This document shows positions 1 through 7,668 of a DNA stretch of 22,132 nucleotides, piece after piece. The stretch is taken from the NCBI GenBank assembly GCA_021768245.1, contig JAETNO010000032.1, positions 1-22,132 of the forward strand. Reading direction: 5' to 3'. The notes beneath the pieces were generated by a model that saw only the letters and a list, made by a program, of their open reading frames with translations, was not told the origin of the DNA and ran no database searches. Every line of letters begins with the position of its first letter. Positions within the stretch are counted from its first letter, which is position 1. The stretch is from Bacteroidaceae bacterium. Its GTDB lineage: Bacteria > Bacteroidota > Bacteroidia > Bacteroidales > Muribaculaceae. A program made the position numbers and the translations under genes.

Positions 1-111
1 AAAAGTAAGTGCTCTGGAACTTTCTCTTTCTATATGCTGATGTCATTATATCGGTTAATTTTGTGACAATCAATCAGATTTATTAGAAGTCAGAATAAAC
101 GGGCAGCAACA
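1..111. other. Foreign-looking DNA at the left end, probable insertion or deletion junction
   Basis: The phage gene that starts at 131 on the minus strand loses its reading frame near 111, and the DNA to the left carries no phage-like coding sequence. It contains a good leftward promoter (45-73), as would be expected near the end of an inserted element or an unrelated host operon. No terminal inverted repeat or target duplication can be checked because the other end lies outside the window. The exact junction is inferred from where the expected protein stops, so it is uncertain by about 20 bases. Confidence 0.4.
45..73 (-). promoter_or_regulatory. Sigma-70 type promoter reading leftward out of the window
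   Basis: On the minus strand TTGATT (68-73) is followed after exactly 17 bases by a perfect TATAAT (45-50). Transcription would start near position 38 and run out of the window, so the gene it serves is not visible. It lies within the DNA that replaces the interrupted phage gene, so it probably belongs to the inserted or neighbouring element rather than to the phage operon. Confidence 0.55.
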
Positions 112-131
112 ACATTGTATCTGATTTCCAT
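90..131 (-). pseudogene. First 13 codons of an interrupted phage gene
   Basis: A strong ribosome site (AAGGAGG) sits at correct spacing before an ATG at 129-131. The encoded peptide begins MEIRYNV and stops after 13 codons. From memory, MEIRYNV-type starts are common in a small 'virulence-related' phage protein found after C5 methyltransferases in clostridial prophages; that identification is recollection and not tested here. The strong ribosome site with an almost immediate stop suggests that insertion or deletion removed the rest. A genuine 13-aa peptide is the less likely alternative. Confidence 0.45.
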
Positions 132-230
132 GTGCGAAAACCTCCTTTGTTTTTGGTAGTCACATATTCGCTCTGAACCCCTGAAATAGCAAGCGATTTC
201 CGCACATTTTGCTTTAGAATAGCTGCCTGA

Positions 231-2168
231 TCATTCGCCGGATAACTGTGCATAGTACACGATGCCGGAAAGCACAAAACAGACGTTGGGAAGCGCCACG
301 CCGTTGCCCCACATCTTGTATTCCGCAGAATCGGAGTGAGGGTCTTTCAGCCACTTGATGATCTGATTGCGGCTCTTCGGCTTGGAGGAAGCTCCCATGA
401 CCCTCCGGTGTGTCTCAAACACCTCCGTCCAGAACTCGATCTCTTCCTCGGTCGGTTCGTCAGTCTCTAAATTGGAACACCACCAGTCCGGGAACCCTTG
501 CAGTCTGGCACATTCGGTAGGCGTCAGTCTGCGAACAATGTAGTCAGGCTCCTTGGATACGGTAGGCGGATCTTTGAAATCTGTAGCGACCAACGTTTCC
601 GTCACATCATCATCCGTAAAATTGGTGTGAAAGGAACTCTTGCTTGAATGATAGATAGGCTGTCCGACCGCTCCCGGTCCTTTGGACACCATCGTTGGCT
701 CGATCTCTGTTTCCACCGTGATTCCGAACTTGGCATTCCGTCCCATGTTGTATGTGGCACGGTCGATTCCGTAGGCTACCGCATGACGGTCGGTAGCATC
801 CAGCGTGAAGGACACATCCTCATTGACGCCGCTGCCCTGGGGACCGTTCTTGTCGGATCTTCCGATCATGGAACCCTGCACAGCCACCACAGCCATGCCG
901 CCCTGGTTGCAGGAGGGATTGCCGCCCCCCCTGTCCAAACAGCGGGAAGTGTCCGCTTCATAAAAACCGCTGTGCGGATTGTCCGATTGCATGGCGTGGC
1001 TCTGCTTGGAGCAGATGCCGTAGACCTTCGGCACAAATACCGTCTGGTCATTGTTGCAGCCGAGGGTAGCGGATTTGTTCTCCTGAATTAATGCACCCTT
1101 GCCGCCGCCCTCACAACCGGAGCGGATCTTCAGCGTCTTTGGCGTTTCCACCACGAAGGGCTGATTGTTGCCGCCCGTTCCGTAGGTAGACATGACCGTT
1201 GGTGCCGTCTTCAATGGACCGGTGTATCTGGTGTCCTGGCTATGGTTCTCATAGACTGCTGCAGGGACTGTTCCTGCCCGGAGGGTGGGAGAGGTTTCCT
1301 CCTCGTAACCGATGGAGCGGCTGTGTGCGGAATGCTCGGTGCAAAATCCTGCCGATTCCATCACGCAGGGAGGATGATGGGCTTCTGCCCGGAGAGTGCA
1401 GGTGACGCCGTCCGTTACATCCATACGGTTTCCACCCTGGTCATTCAGGCAGACGCAGCCTGCCGCTCCAGAGCCTTTTTCAGAAGCTCCGGCAGCTCCT
1501 TGCCACGAACGGAAGCCCTGCGGAGTATACCCAGACACGCCTTCGGACTCAAATAGTATTTTTCCGGCACTCCCGCCTGCAAGATCTGCGACAAGGTAGA
1601 TACGTTTTCTGCGCTGGGGAACTCCCCAGTACTGCGCATCAAATACCCGCCATGCGAGACTGAAATCATCTGCCACGATCTCTCCGGCGGTCGGCCACCC
1701 CTCAGGTCGAGGAGTATGAATTTCGTATCCCTTGACCGAGCAGACCTCTTCGAGGACGGACTGGAAGTCCGCGCCCTTGTTGGAGCTGAACGCGCCGGGG
1801 ACGTTCTCCCATATGATGTATCTTGGATATCTGCCATTGGTTTTGCACCTCATTTCCTTTACGATTCGGACGGCTTCATAGAAAAGACTGGAACGGGAGC
1901 CGTCCAAGCCCTCCCGCCGACCTGCGATACTCATGTCCTGGCAGGGTGAGCCGAAGGTGATGATATCCACCGGCTCAATATCTGCGCCGTTCATTTTCGA
2001 GACATCGCCGTAATGCTTTATAAACGGCAGCCGTTTGGTGGTCACCCGGATAGGAAACGGCTCGATCTCCGAAGCCCACACAGGGGTAATGCCGGAGATC
2101 AAGCCGCCTAAAGGAAAACCGCCGGAGCCGTCAAACAGGCTGCCGAGGGTCAGTTTATTCTGTTCCAT
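231..2168 (-). CDS. Phage C5-cytosine DNA methyltransferase with a long repetitive central region
   Basis: This 645-aa protein transfers a methyl group from AdoMet to C5 of cytosine in DNA. Family motifs appear in order: motif I with LFDGSGGFPLGG (11-22), catalytic motif IV GSPCQ (73-77, Cys76), motif VI ENV (121-123), motif VIII QRRKR (185-189), motif IX RRLTPTECARLQGFP (546-560) and motif X GNGVALP (621-627). The stretch 237-540 between motifs VIII and IX, where the target-recognition region lies, is unusually long and built of degenerate repeats. The start is the ATG at 2166-2168, which has AGGAGG at good spacing; an in-frame ATG at 2181-2183 has none. It overlaps the upstream adenine methyltransferase gene by 14 bases, so the two are translationally coupled. 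Its role may be self-protection of phage DNA; the target sequence cannot be read from here. Confidence 0.93.
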   Translation of the reverse strand: MEQNKLTLGSLFDGSGGFPLGGLISGITPVWASEIEPFPIRVTTKRLPFIKHYGDVSKMNGADIEPVDIITFGSPCQDMSIAGRREGLDGSRSSLFYEAVRIVKEMRCKTNGRYPRYIIWENVPGAFSSNKGADFQSVLEEVCSVKGYEIHTPRPEGWPTAGEIVADDFSLAWRVFDAQYWGVPQRRKRIYLVADLAGGSAGKILFESEGVSGYTPQGFRSWQGAAGASEKGSGAAGCVCLNDQGGNRMDVTDGVTCTLRAEAHHPPCVMESAGFCTEHSAHSRSIGYEEETSPTLRAGTVPAAVYENHSQDTRYTGPLKTAPTVMSTYGTGGNNQPFVVETPKTLKIRSGCEGGGKGALIQENKSATLGCNNDQTVFVPKVYGICSKQSHAMQSDNPHSGFYEADTSRCLDRGGGNPSCNQGGMAVVAVQGSMIGRSDKNGPQGSGVNEDVSFTLDATDRHAVAYGIDRATYNMGRNAKFGITVETEIEPTMVSKGPGAVGQPIYHSSKSSFHTNFTDDDVTETLVATDFKDPPTVSKEPDYIVRRLTPTECARLQGFPDWWCSNLETDEPTEEEIEFWTEVFETHRRVMGASSKPKSRNQIIKWLKDPHSDSAEYKMWGNGVALPNVCFVLSGIVYYAQLSGE

Positions 2169-3393
2169 CCGCGACCTCCTCATAGCTGTATGTCTTACCG
2201 TCTCTCAGGACGCTTACGCCATCCGCAGAGCCGACCTGCTCGATGTAGCGGTTCACGATGACATCGCAGAACTTCTCGTCCAACTCAATGGTTCGGCAGA
2301 TGCGGTCGGTCTGCTCACAGGCAATGAGGGTAGAACCGGAGCCGCCGAAGGGGTCCAGCACCACCGAGTTTGCCATACTGGAGTTGCCGATGGGATAAGC
2401 CAGCAGTGGGATTGGCTTCATGGTGGGATGGTCGCCGTTCTTCTTGGGTTTGTCGAACTCCCAGATGGTGGTTTCCTTCCTGCCCGTGTACCACTGGTGC
2501 CTGCCGTTTTTCTTCCAGCCGTACAGCACAGGCTCATGCTGCCACTGGTAGGGAGAGCGTCCAAGTACCAGGGACTGCTTCTTCCAGATACAGCAGCCGG
2601 ATAAATAAAATCCCGCATCGGCAAACGCCCTGCGGAAATTGAGTCCTTCGGTGTCGGCGTGGAACACATAGATGGATGCGTCCGCCGCCATGACCGACTC
2701 CATATTCTGAAATGCGGCAAGCAGAAACTCATAGAATTTCTCGCCTGCCATATTGTCGTTCTTGATTTTGCCCGCCGAGCCTTCATAGTTGACGTTGTAC
2801 GGCGGGTCCGTAATAACCAGGTTTGCTTTGACGCCATCCATGAGTGTGGTGTATGTCTCAGCCTTCGTGGAGTCCCCGCACACCAGACGATGCCTGCCAA
2901 GCGTCCATACATCGCCAAGCCGGGAGAACGCAGGTTTTTGCAGTTCCGCGTCCACATCGAAGTCATCCTCTTTGGCTTCCATGCCGTCATCAAACAGAGC
3001 TGCCAGTTCCTTTTCATCAAAGCCGGTGAGCAGAGGGTCAAAGTCCATGCCCTGCAAAGACTCGATCTCCACACGCAGAAGCTCCTCATCCCATCCGGCA
3101 TCCATCGCCATGCGGTTGTCGGCGATGATGTAGGCTTTCTTCTGAGCTTCGGTAAGGTGGTCGGCAAAGACACACGGAACTTCCTTGATGCCTTCTTCTT
3201 TGGCAGCAAGAATACGTCCATGTCCGGCGATTACATTGAAATCCCTGTCAATGATAACGGGGTTGATAAAGCCGAACTCCCGGAGGGAGGAGCGGAGCTT
3301 CGTAATCTGCTCCGGGGAGTGGGTGCGGGCGTTGTTCACATAGGGTACCAACTTGGAGATTGGCACCAGCTGCATTTCCGTTGTCGTTTTCAT
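2155..3393 (-). CDS. ParB-like domain fused to an N6-adenine (or N4-cytosine) DNA methyltransferase
   Basis: This 412-aa protein has two parts. Residues about 10-100 form a ParB/sulfiredoxin-like domain with the GHGR signature (57-60), preceded by NPVIID. Residues about 165-385 form a methyltransferase with catalytic DPPY (196-199) before the AdoMet-binding DPFGGSGST (347-355), the motif order of beta-class amino-methyltransferases. The ATG at 3391-3393 shares ATGA with the metK stop, the usual coupled start in this operon; an ATG at 3406-3408 would add five residues and cannot be excluded. ParB-methyltransferase fusions are common in phages of Firmicutes. The ParB domain may be a CTP/nucleotide-binding or nuclease-like module, but its job in this fusion is unclear. 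Confidence 0.92.
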   Translation of the reverse strand: MKTTTEMQLVPISKLVPYVNNARTHSPEQITKLRSSLREFGFINPVIIDRDFNVIAGHGRILAAKEEGIKEVPCVFADHLTEAQKKAYIIADNRMAMDAGWDEELLRVEIESLQGMDFDPLLTGFDEKELAALFDDGMEAKEDDFDVDAELQKPAFSRLGDVWTLGRHRLVCGDSTKAETYTTLMDGVKANLVITDPPYNVNYEGSAGKIKNDNMAGEKFYEFLLAAFQNMESVMAADASIYVFHADTEGLNFRRAFADAGFYLSGCCIWKKQSLVLGRSPYQWQHEPVLYGWKKNGRHQWYTGRKETTIWEFDKPKKNGDHPTMKPIPLLAYPIGNSSMANSVVLDPFGGSGSTLIACEQTDRICRTIELDEKFCDVIVNRYIEQVGSADGVSVLRDGKTYSYEEVADGTE

Positions 3394-4175
3394 CGCACCA
3401 GCCCCCATTCCGCAAATTTCTCAAAGCCGCCGAGGGACTGGATGTATCTCCGGGCAGTCTCCACGATCTCCGCATAGGGAATGCCGTCCACAGTATCGTC
3501 TCCGATGGCGCAGCACAGTTCCACCGGCTTTCCCGTTTCCTGCGCCTTCAGCCAGGCGTAAATATTGACCGACACATCTGCCTTGGAGAGATCTTTTCCA
3601 TGCAGACCGCCGCCTGTGACGGAGTCTGCCATGTCGCTGCCCAGCTTGCGATTGGTGGCACCCGTGTCCACGTCCGTGCCGCCCGTCCAATCACCGAGCG
3701 GATTGATCTCGGCGTGAGGATACACTTCCTTGAGGTGCTGAGTCCTGGCGTTGCTCTGACAGAGAATTAGCCTTGCACCGTCCAGAATGCACTTCCCGTC
3801 ATAGGGATAAGTGTGATACACACTTTTGGCGATCTCGCAGAGTGCTTTCTGCTCCTCCGTAACCGGCACCCCTTTGAAAATGCCGTTGTCACCGCAGCGG
3901 ATTCCTTCTGCCTGGTTATTGGCAAGGTGTCCGTCCTGCGGCACTTTCACATAGTCCGTGTGCAGATTTCCTGCAATGCGGTGAACAATTGATTTTACTT
4001 CATCCAAAGAGATGTGTGCCGATGTCTCCGCAATGATATGGCAAACGCCGTGACCGATGAGAACCTCCACGGCGATCCTTGGATTTTCTTCTTTTCTGTA
4101 CGCCGCATCCACCAGAGCGCCGGCGATACGGTCAGCCACCTTGTCCGGGTGGCACGGATTTACCTTTTCAAACAT
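3390..4175 (-). CDS. metK: Short phage-type S-adenosylmethionine synthetase
   Basis: This protein is 261 aa, against roughly 380-400 aa for cellular MetK, which makes AdoMet from methionine and ATP. Despite its size it keeps the main active-site segments: HPDK (9-12), CGDNG (94-98) in place of GAGDQG, DGK (126-128), GGTDVDTGATNRK (165-177) and GGGLHGKD (188-195) with Lys198 and Asp200. The losses are in the central part and C terminus. It starts five bases after the small terminase gene and overlaps the adenine methyltransferase by ATGA, with the C5 methyltransferase next. This order suggests that it feeds AdoMet to phage DNA modification, or replaces host AdoMet if the host pool is depleted by a phage or host AdoMet hydrolase. 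Activity without the missing parts is not proven. Confidence 0.88.
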   Translation of the reverse strand: MFEKVNPCHPDKVADRIAGALVDAAYRKEENPRIAVEVLIGHGVCHIIAETSAHISLDEVKSIVHRIAGNLHTDYVKVPQDGHLANNQAEGIRCGDNGIFKGVPVTEEQKALCEIAKSVYHTYPYDGKCILDGARLILCQSNARTQHLKEVYPHAEINPLGDWTGGTDVDTGATNRKLGSDMADSVTGGGLHGKDLSKADVSVNIYAWLKAQETGKPVELCCAIGDDTVDGIPYAEIVETARRYIQSLGGFEKFAEWGLVR

Positions 4176-4179
4176 AGCT

Positions 4180-4728
4180 TTATCCTTTCCGCGCCCGCAG
4201 CAGACGCTCCATCAAATCATCCTGGGGAGATACCTCGCCGTAGTCGGTGCTGCAGTTTTCCTTTACGATCTGGAAGATCTCGTTCCAGAGCCGCACCGCC
4301 TGGTTCATGTAGTTGATGCCGATGTTGATAAAAGGCGATGGGATCGGCTTCTGGGTGGTCGGGTGCTTGGAGAGGAAGCCCATGCGGTTGGTCATCTCCT
4401 CGCACTGAATCCAGCGGGCGCTGCACATGGCGTACCGCTCCAAAAGCTGTGGGGACACCTTAGCGGCACAGCCGATCTTCTTCAGCCACTCCCAGGTTTC
4501 TTTATAGATTTCCTCTGCCTGGAGCGTACTTCCGTCACGCTGCTCGGCAGAGAGGAACTCATGGGGTTTTGGCATATCGACACCCTCGACTTCGGGAATG
4601 TCCAGCACTTCTAATCTTCGTCCGCCCGGATTGCCGTTCTCGGCTTTCTCCTTGACGGCAGACTTTTTTCTTCCCGCACCGGGTCTCGCACCTCCGCGCC
4701 CGCCTGTGTTATTGGATTTTGTCGGCAT
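4180..4728 (-). CDS. Phage terminase small subunit, P27-like
   Basis: This 182-aa protein starts with a basic, glycine-rich segment (GGRGGARPGAGRKK) typical of small terminases, followed by a mainly helical body with EIYKETWEWLKKIG and an INYMNQAVRLWNEI-like helix. In P27-type phages the small subunit recognises viral DNA and hands it to the large terminase for packaging. The ATG has GAGGTG at good spacing. It lies between an HNH endonuclease gene and metK; HNH genes are frequent terminase neighbours and can be needed for packaging. The large terminase expected further along the operon is not in the window. The family assignment is by motif recognition only. Confidence 0.78.
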   Translation of the reverse strand: MPTKSNNTGGRGGARPGAGRKKSAVKEKAENGNPGGRRLEVLDIPEVEGVDMPKPHEFLSAEQRDGSTLQAEEIYKETWEWLKKIGCAAKVSPQLLERYAMCSARWIQCEEMTNRMGFLSKHPTTQKPIPSPFINIGINYMNQAVRLWNEIFQIVKENCSTDYGEVSPQDDLMERLLRARKG

Positions 4729-4861
4729 TTTCTCACCTCTTTTCCGTAAAAAATAAGCAGCCCTGACAGGCCGCCGTCAATTACCCTTTTGATTTCGCCT
4801 TTTTCGCGCACGAAGCCCCGGGCCGCTGCCCGCATACAGGACCCGCAGAGATTTGACCGCC
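4729..4861. other. Gap between HNH and small terminase genes
   Basis: These 133 bases contain no convincing gene. A minus-strand reading frame passes through, but it has no ribosome site at its ATG and overlaps the terminase gene out of frame. The segment could hold a DNA site used for packaging, since cos or pac sites often lie next to the small terminase gene, but no such site can be recognised by sequence alone. Confidence 0.4.
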
Positions 4862-5209
4862 CTACCGGTCGCCAATGTCGTGGTGGATCTTGGTGTGGCA
4901 GGATCGGCAAAGGCTCATTAAGTTATCCCTTGCATGAGTGCCGCCCTGAGAGATGGGAACGATGTGGTGTACCTCATCCACAGGAATCAGCCGTCCTTCC
5001 TTGAGACACATCTCGCAGAGAGGATGCGCCGCAGCATAGCGGTCACGGATTCGCTTCCAGGCTCTGCCGTATTTCTTGTTTACGTCCGCACTGCGTTCGT
5101 ATTTGTTGTACTGCCTACGGGCAATGGCTTCATGCTCCTTGCAGTACTGACCGTCCGTGAGGTTAGGACAGCCGGGGTAGGAGCAGGGACGCTTTGGTTT
5201 TCTTGGCAT
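4862..5209 (-). CDS. HNH endonuclease
   Basis: This 115-aa protein has an N-terminal Cys cluster (Cys9, Cys14, Cys23, His26), then the HNH core: CEMC (65-68), the HHIVP catalytic histidines (81-82), Asn96 and CRSCH (101-105), ending in KIHH. The CxxC pairs bind the structural zinc. The start at 5207-5209 is fixed by GGAGGTGAAGCG just upstream; earlier in-frame ATGs lie within the terminator-like hairpin and have no ribosome site. HNH proteins of this size beside phage terminases often act as packaging partners. It is the first gene after the possible late promoter at 5288-5317. Confidence 0.9.
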   Translation of the reverse strand: MPRKPKRPCSYPGCPNLTDGQYCKEHEAIARRQYNKYERSADVNKKYGRAWKRIRDRYAAAHPLCEMCLKEGRLIPVDEVHHIVPISQGGTHARDNLMSLCRSCHTKIHHDIGDR

Positions 5210-5230
5210 CGCTTCACCTCCTTCGGGCAT

Positions 5231-5274
5231 ACAAAAAGCCCCCACAGGATCGCTCCCATGAAGGCTGTTTTTGT
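5231..5274. terminator. Bidirectional terminator-like hairpin between the early and packaging genes
   Basis: ACAAAAAGCC (5231-5240) pairs with GGCTGTTTTTGT (5263-5274), a stem of about 10 bp with one bulged base and a 22-base loop, with a T run on either strand. It lies just after the DUF1492-like regulator and just before the HNH gene, where phage early and late transcription units commonly meet. If it works, late genes need readthrough or antitermination, because the possible promoter lies upstream of it. Confidence 0.5.
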
Positions 5275-5287
5275 ATTCTACTTCGCT

Positions 5288-5347
5288 ATTGTAATGATAT
5301 CACAGACGGGTGTGCCATACTGTCCCAAAAGGTCTCAAAGTGTGCCA
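5288..5347 (-). promoter_or_regulatory. Possible late promoter with tandem TGGCACAC boxes
   Basis: On the minus strand TGGCACAC occurs at 5310-5317 and again exactly 30 bases upstream at 5340-5347. The nearer copy lies 16 bases before TACAAT (5288-5293), so it occupies the -35 position. The upstream copy is three helical turns away, as in an activator site. The gene immediately before it encodes an ArpU/DUF1492-like regulator, which could be the partner. No classical TTGACA is present. The assignment rests on spacing and repetition only. Confidence 0.4.
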
Positions 5348-5351
5348 ACTT

Positions 5352-5762
5352 TTAATTCGGCACAGGAAAATTCTGAAGTGCCGACCCGTGAATCCGATGC
5401 ACGGTGCTTTTTGACACGCACATCATGTGTTCGATCTCTTCCCAGGAGAAACCGTCAAGGTAACGGTAGCGGAGAAGGATCTGCTCCTCATGGCTGTCCA
5501 GCATATCGATCCGCATATTAATCTCGTCCCGCAGGCTGATTAGATACGCCACCTTTTCCGCCACATCCCTCTGGATGGCGTCGATTTTCTCAAGGCATCG
5601 TACAAAAGGGGCTTCTGTCGGTTTATTTGGATTGTAGTGCGGTTCGAAATTACTGCCTGAGACGCTGCTCGATAAATCCCTCCAGTAGTCAATCTCACGC
5701 AGGCGGCAGTTTATAAGGGCATCCAGGTGCCGCGCCTGGTTCAGATACTCTTTTGCGGTCAT
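5352..5762 (-). CDS. DUF1492/ArpU-like phage transcription regulator
   Basis: This 136-aa protein is mostly helical and coiled (residues 1-95) and ends in a helix-turn-helix like sigma region 4: LLRYRYLDGFSWEEI followed by MCVSKSTVHRIHGSAL (about 97-129). This layout matches the DUF1492/RinA/ArpU group that switches on late genes in phages of Firmicutes. The ATG at 5760-5762 shares ATGA with the preceding gene and has GGAGGT ahead of it; an upstream in-frame ATG lies inside that gene and is not used. It is the last gene before the terminator and the possible late promoter, which fits a role in the early-to-late switch. Its DNA site is not known. Confidence 0.78.
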   Translation of the reverse strand: MTAKEYLNQARHLDALINCRLREIDYWRDLSSSVSGSNFEPHYNPNKPTEAPFVRCLEKIDAIQRDVAEKVAYLISLRDEINMRIDMLDSHEEQILLRYRYLDGFSWEEIEHMMCVSKSTVHRIHGSALQNFPVPN

Positions 5763-5986
5763 GCGTCCACCTCCTTCTGCAGGGAGCGGATCAGCATCTC
5801 GCCATTCACATCTGTGAGTGCCGAGTACCACTGCGAACGGAAGAACCGCTCAATTTCGGCTTTATCTGCCTGTGCCGTCCTATTACGGGAGTTGGCTTTC
5901 AGGCTTTTCAGCGCCATGCGGTAATCCTTCACAGCTTGCAGGATGATGGCGTTCGCAAGGTCCTCGTAAATCGTGATATTGCTCAT
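5759..5986 (-). CDS. Small helical phage protein, function unknown
   Basis: This 75-aa protein begins MSNITIYEDLANAII and is predicted to be almost wholly helical and charged, with no Cys, membrane segment or recognised motif. GGAGGT at good spacing before the ATG and the ATGA overlap with the DUF1492-like gene support it as real. Small proteins at this point are usual in this phage type. A helper role for the following regulator is possible but only by position. Confidence 0.72.
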   Translation of the reverse strand: MSNITIYEDLANAIILQAVKDYRMALKSLKANSRNRTAQADKAEIERFFRSQWYSALTDVNGEMLIRSLQKEVDA

Positions 5987-6041
5987 ATTCGCACCTCCGA
6001 AATTTTGATCCTCGGATTGGCACGGATTTTCTTAGATTGTC

Positions 6042-7406
6042 TCAGATTTTCAAGTCCGCTTTCACGGCGTCGATTAGCGCCGTCTGGGTATGCTCCTTTT
6101 TGGAGATGGCTTTCATGATGCGTTCGTCAATGGTGCCCTTTGTGACGATGTGCTGTACCACCACAGTTTCAGAAGTCTGCCCCTGCCGCCAGAGTCGCGC
6201 TATGGTCTGCTGATAAAGCTCCAGGCTCCAGGTCAGTCCGAACCACACGATGGCCGAACCGCCGCTCTGGAGATTCAGCCCATGCCCGGCGGAAGCGGGA
6301 TGGATCAGCGCCACCGGCAACTCGCCATTGTTCCATCTGCGGATACTGGCGGCGTCATCCAGCTTTGAGAACGGGATATGCAGCTTTTGCAGCCTTTCCG
6401 AAATACGGGTCAGGTCATGCTTGAACCAGTAAGCCACCAGAAGCGGTTTGCCGTTGGCGGCTTCGATGATGTCCTCCAAAGCGTCAAGCTTGCGGTCGTG
6501 GATGCGGATGGTTTCGCCGCCGTCGTCATAGATTGCGCCGTTCGCCATCTGGGAGAGTTTCCCGGAGAGGGAGGCGGCGTTGGCGGCAGTGATCTCTGCG
6601 TCGCCCAGCGACAGCACCAGCTCCTGTTTCAAGTCCGTGTATTTTTTCTGTTCATCCTCGGAAAGCCGAACCGTGTATTCACTGCTGACCAGCTTTGGCA
6701 TATGCAGGTGGTCGGCGGACTTCATAGAGATGGTGATGTCCGAAATCTGTCGGTAGATGGCGTCCTCTGCATAGGGCAGGGGTTTGTAGGAGTAGATGAC
6801 CTGGCCGTTTCGCTTGTCCGGCGTGAAGTAATCGGTGCGGTACTTGGTGATGAACCGTCCAAGCCGCTGCCCCATGTCCAGGATGCGAAACTCCGCCCAC
6901 AGATCCATCAGACCGTTGGACGCAGGAGTGCCGGTCAGTCCGACGATGCGGCTCACCTTTGGTCTGACCTTTAACAGTGACTTGAACCGCTTTGTCTGGT
7001 GATTCTTGAACGAGGATAACTCATCGATCACCACCATATCGAAGTCAAAGGGAATGCCGCTCTCATCAATGAGCCACTGGACGTTTTCCCGGTTGATGAT
7101 GTAGATGTCAGCGCGTCTCATCAATGCCGACCGGCGCTGGGCTTCCGTCCCGACAGCCACGGAGCAGATGAGATCCTGAAGGTGATCCCACTTATCCGCT
7201 TCAGACGTCCATGTGTCCCGCGCCACTCTTAAGGGTGCGATGACCAGCACTTTATGGACCTCGAAGCTGTCAAACAGCAGGTCGGCTATGGCTGTCAGCG
7301 TGATGCTGGTTTTTCCCAGGCCGCAGTCTAAGAAGATAGCGGCTGCGGGGTGTGTCTCGATGTAATCCACCGCATATTTCTGATATTCATGAGGTTCGTA
7401 TCTCAT
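6042..7406 (-). CDS. Phage SNF2-family DNA helicase/translocase
   Basis: This 454-aa protein carries the SF2/SNF2 motifs in order: Walker A LDCGLGKTS (26-34), DEL-type Walker B VVIDEL (125-130), motif III GLTGTP (156-161), and near the C terminus SAGHGLNLQ and QTIARLWRQGQ (motif VI). It is an ATP-driven motor on double-stranded DNA. The true start is the ATG at 7404-7406 (protein begins MRYEPHEYQ), which follows GGAGGG; the frame stays open upstream but that stretch overlaps the VRR-NUC gene. It overlaps that nuclease gene by 20 bases. SNF2 plus VRR-NUC is a recurring phage pair, suggesting joint work on branched replication or recombination intermediates. Confidence 0.92.
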   Translation of the reverse strand: MRYEPHEYQKYAVDYIETHPAAAIFLDCGLGKTSITLTAIADLLFDSFEVHKVLVIAPLRVARDTWTSEADKWDHLQDLICSVAVGTEAQRRSALMRRADIYIINRENVQWLIDESGIPFDFDMVVIDELSSFKNHQTKRFKSLLKVRPKVSRIVGLTGTPASNGLMDLWAEFRILDMGQRLGRFITKYRTDYFTPDKRNGQVIYSYKPLPYAEDAIYRQISDITISMKSADHLHMPKLVSSEYTVRLSEDEQKKYTDLKQELVLSLGDAEITAANAASLSGKLSQMANGAIYDDGGETIRIHDRKLDALEDIIEAANGKPLLVAYWFKHDLTRISERLQKLHIPFSKLDDAASIRRWNNGELPVALIHPASAGHGLNLQSGGSAIVWFGLTWSLELYQQTIARLWRQGQTSETVVVQHIVTKGTIDERIMKAISKKEHTQTALIDAVKADLKI

Positions 7407-7668
7407 CCAGTATCCCTCCAATCTGCTCCATATCGTCCAGCACATACACCGGAAATCCCAGCCGCCGCAAAAGCCTGTGGCGGGAAAGCTGTAGCGGTCT
7501 CGGCTTTTCTCCCGGAGTCTTGACTTCAACAAAGCCTATCCGTCCATTCGGCAGCAGCACCATGCGGTCCGGCATACCGTCAAAACCGGGAGAGACGAGC
7601 TTGGGACAGATGCCGCCGGCTTGTTTGACCATCTGCGTCAGTTTCTTTTCAATTTCTTTTTCTCTCAT
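7387..7668 (-). CDS. VRR-NUC domain nuclease
   Basis: This 93-aa protein is a single PD-(D/E)XK-type VRR-NUC domain. The active site can be read directly: GMPD (31-34, Asp34) followed by FVEVK (46-50, Glu48 and Lys50), then Gln60 in PLQ. Stand-alone VRR-NUC proteins of phages cut branched or flap DNA structures; the eukaryotic relative is FAN1. The ATG shares ATGA with the upstream Cys-rich gene, and the C-terminal end overlaps the SNF2 helicase start. Length matches the usual phage form. The substrate is inferred from the family. Confidence 0.92.
   Translation of the reverse strand: MREKEIEKKLTQMVKQAGGICPKLVSPGFDGMPDRMVLLPNGRIGFVEVKTPGEKPRPLQLSRHRLLRRLGFPVYVLDDMEQIGGILDEIRTS

Noticed and set aside
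83..277. 64-codon minus-strand frame overlapping the end of the C5 methyltransferase gene
   Set aside because: No ribosome site at its ATG. The 13-codon frame with a strong ribosome site inside it, in another frame, explains the region better.
4611..4910. 99-codon minus-strand frame between HNH and small terminase
   Set aside because: It overlaps the terminase gene out of frame and has no ribosome site before its ATG.
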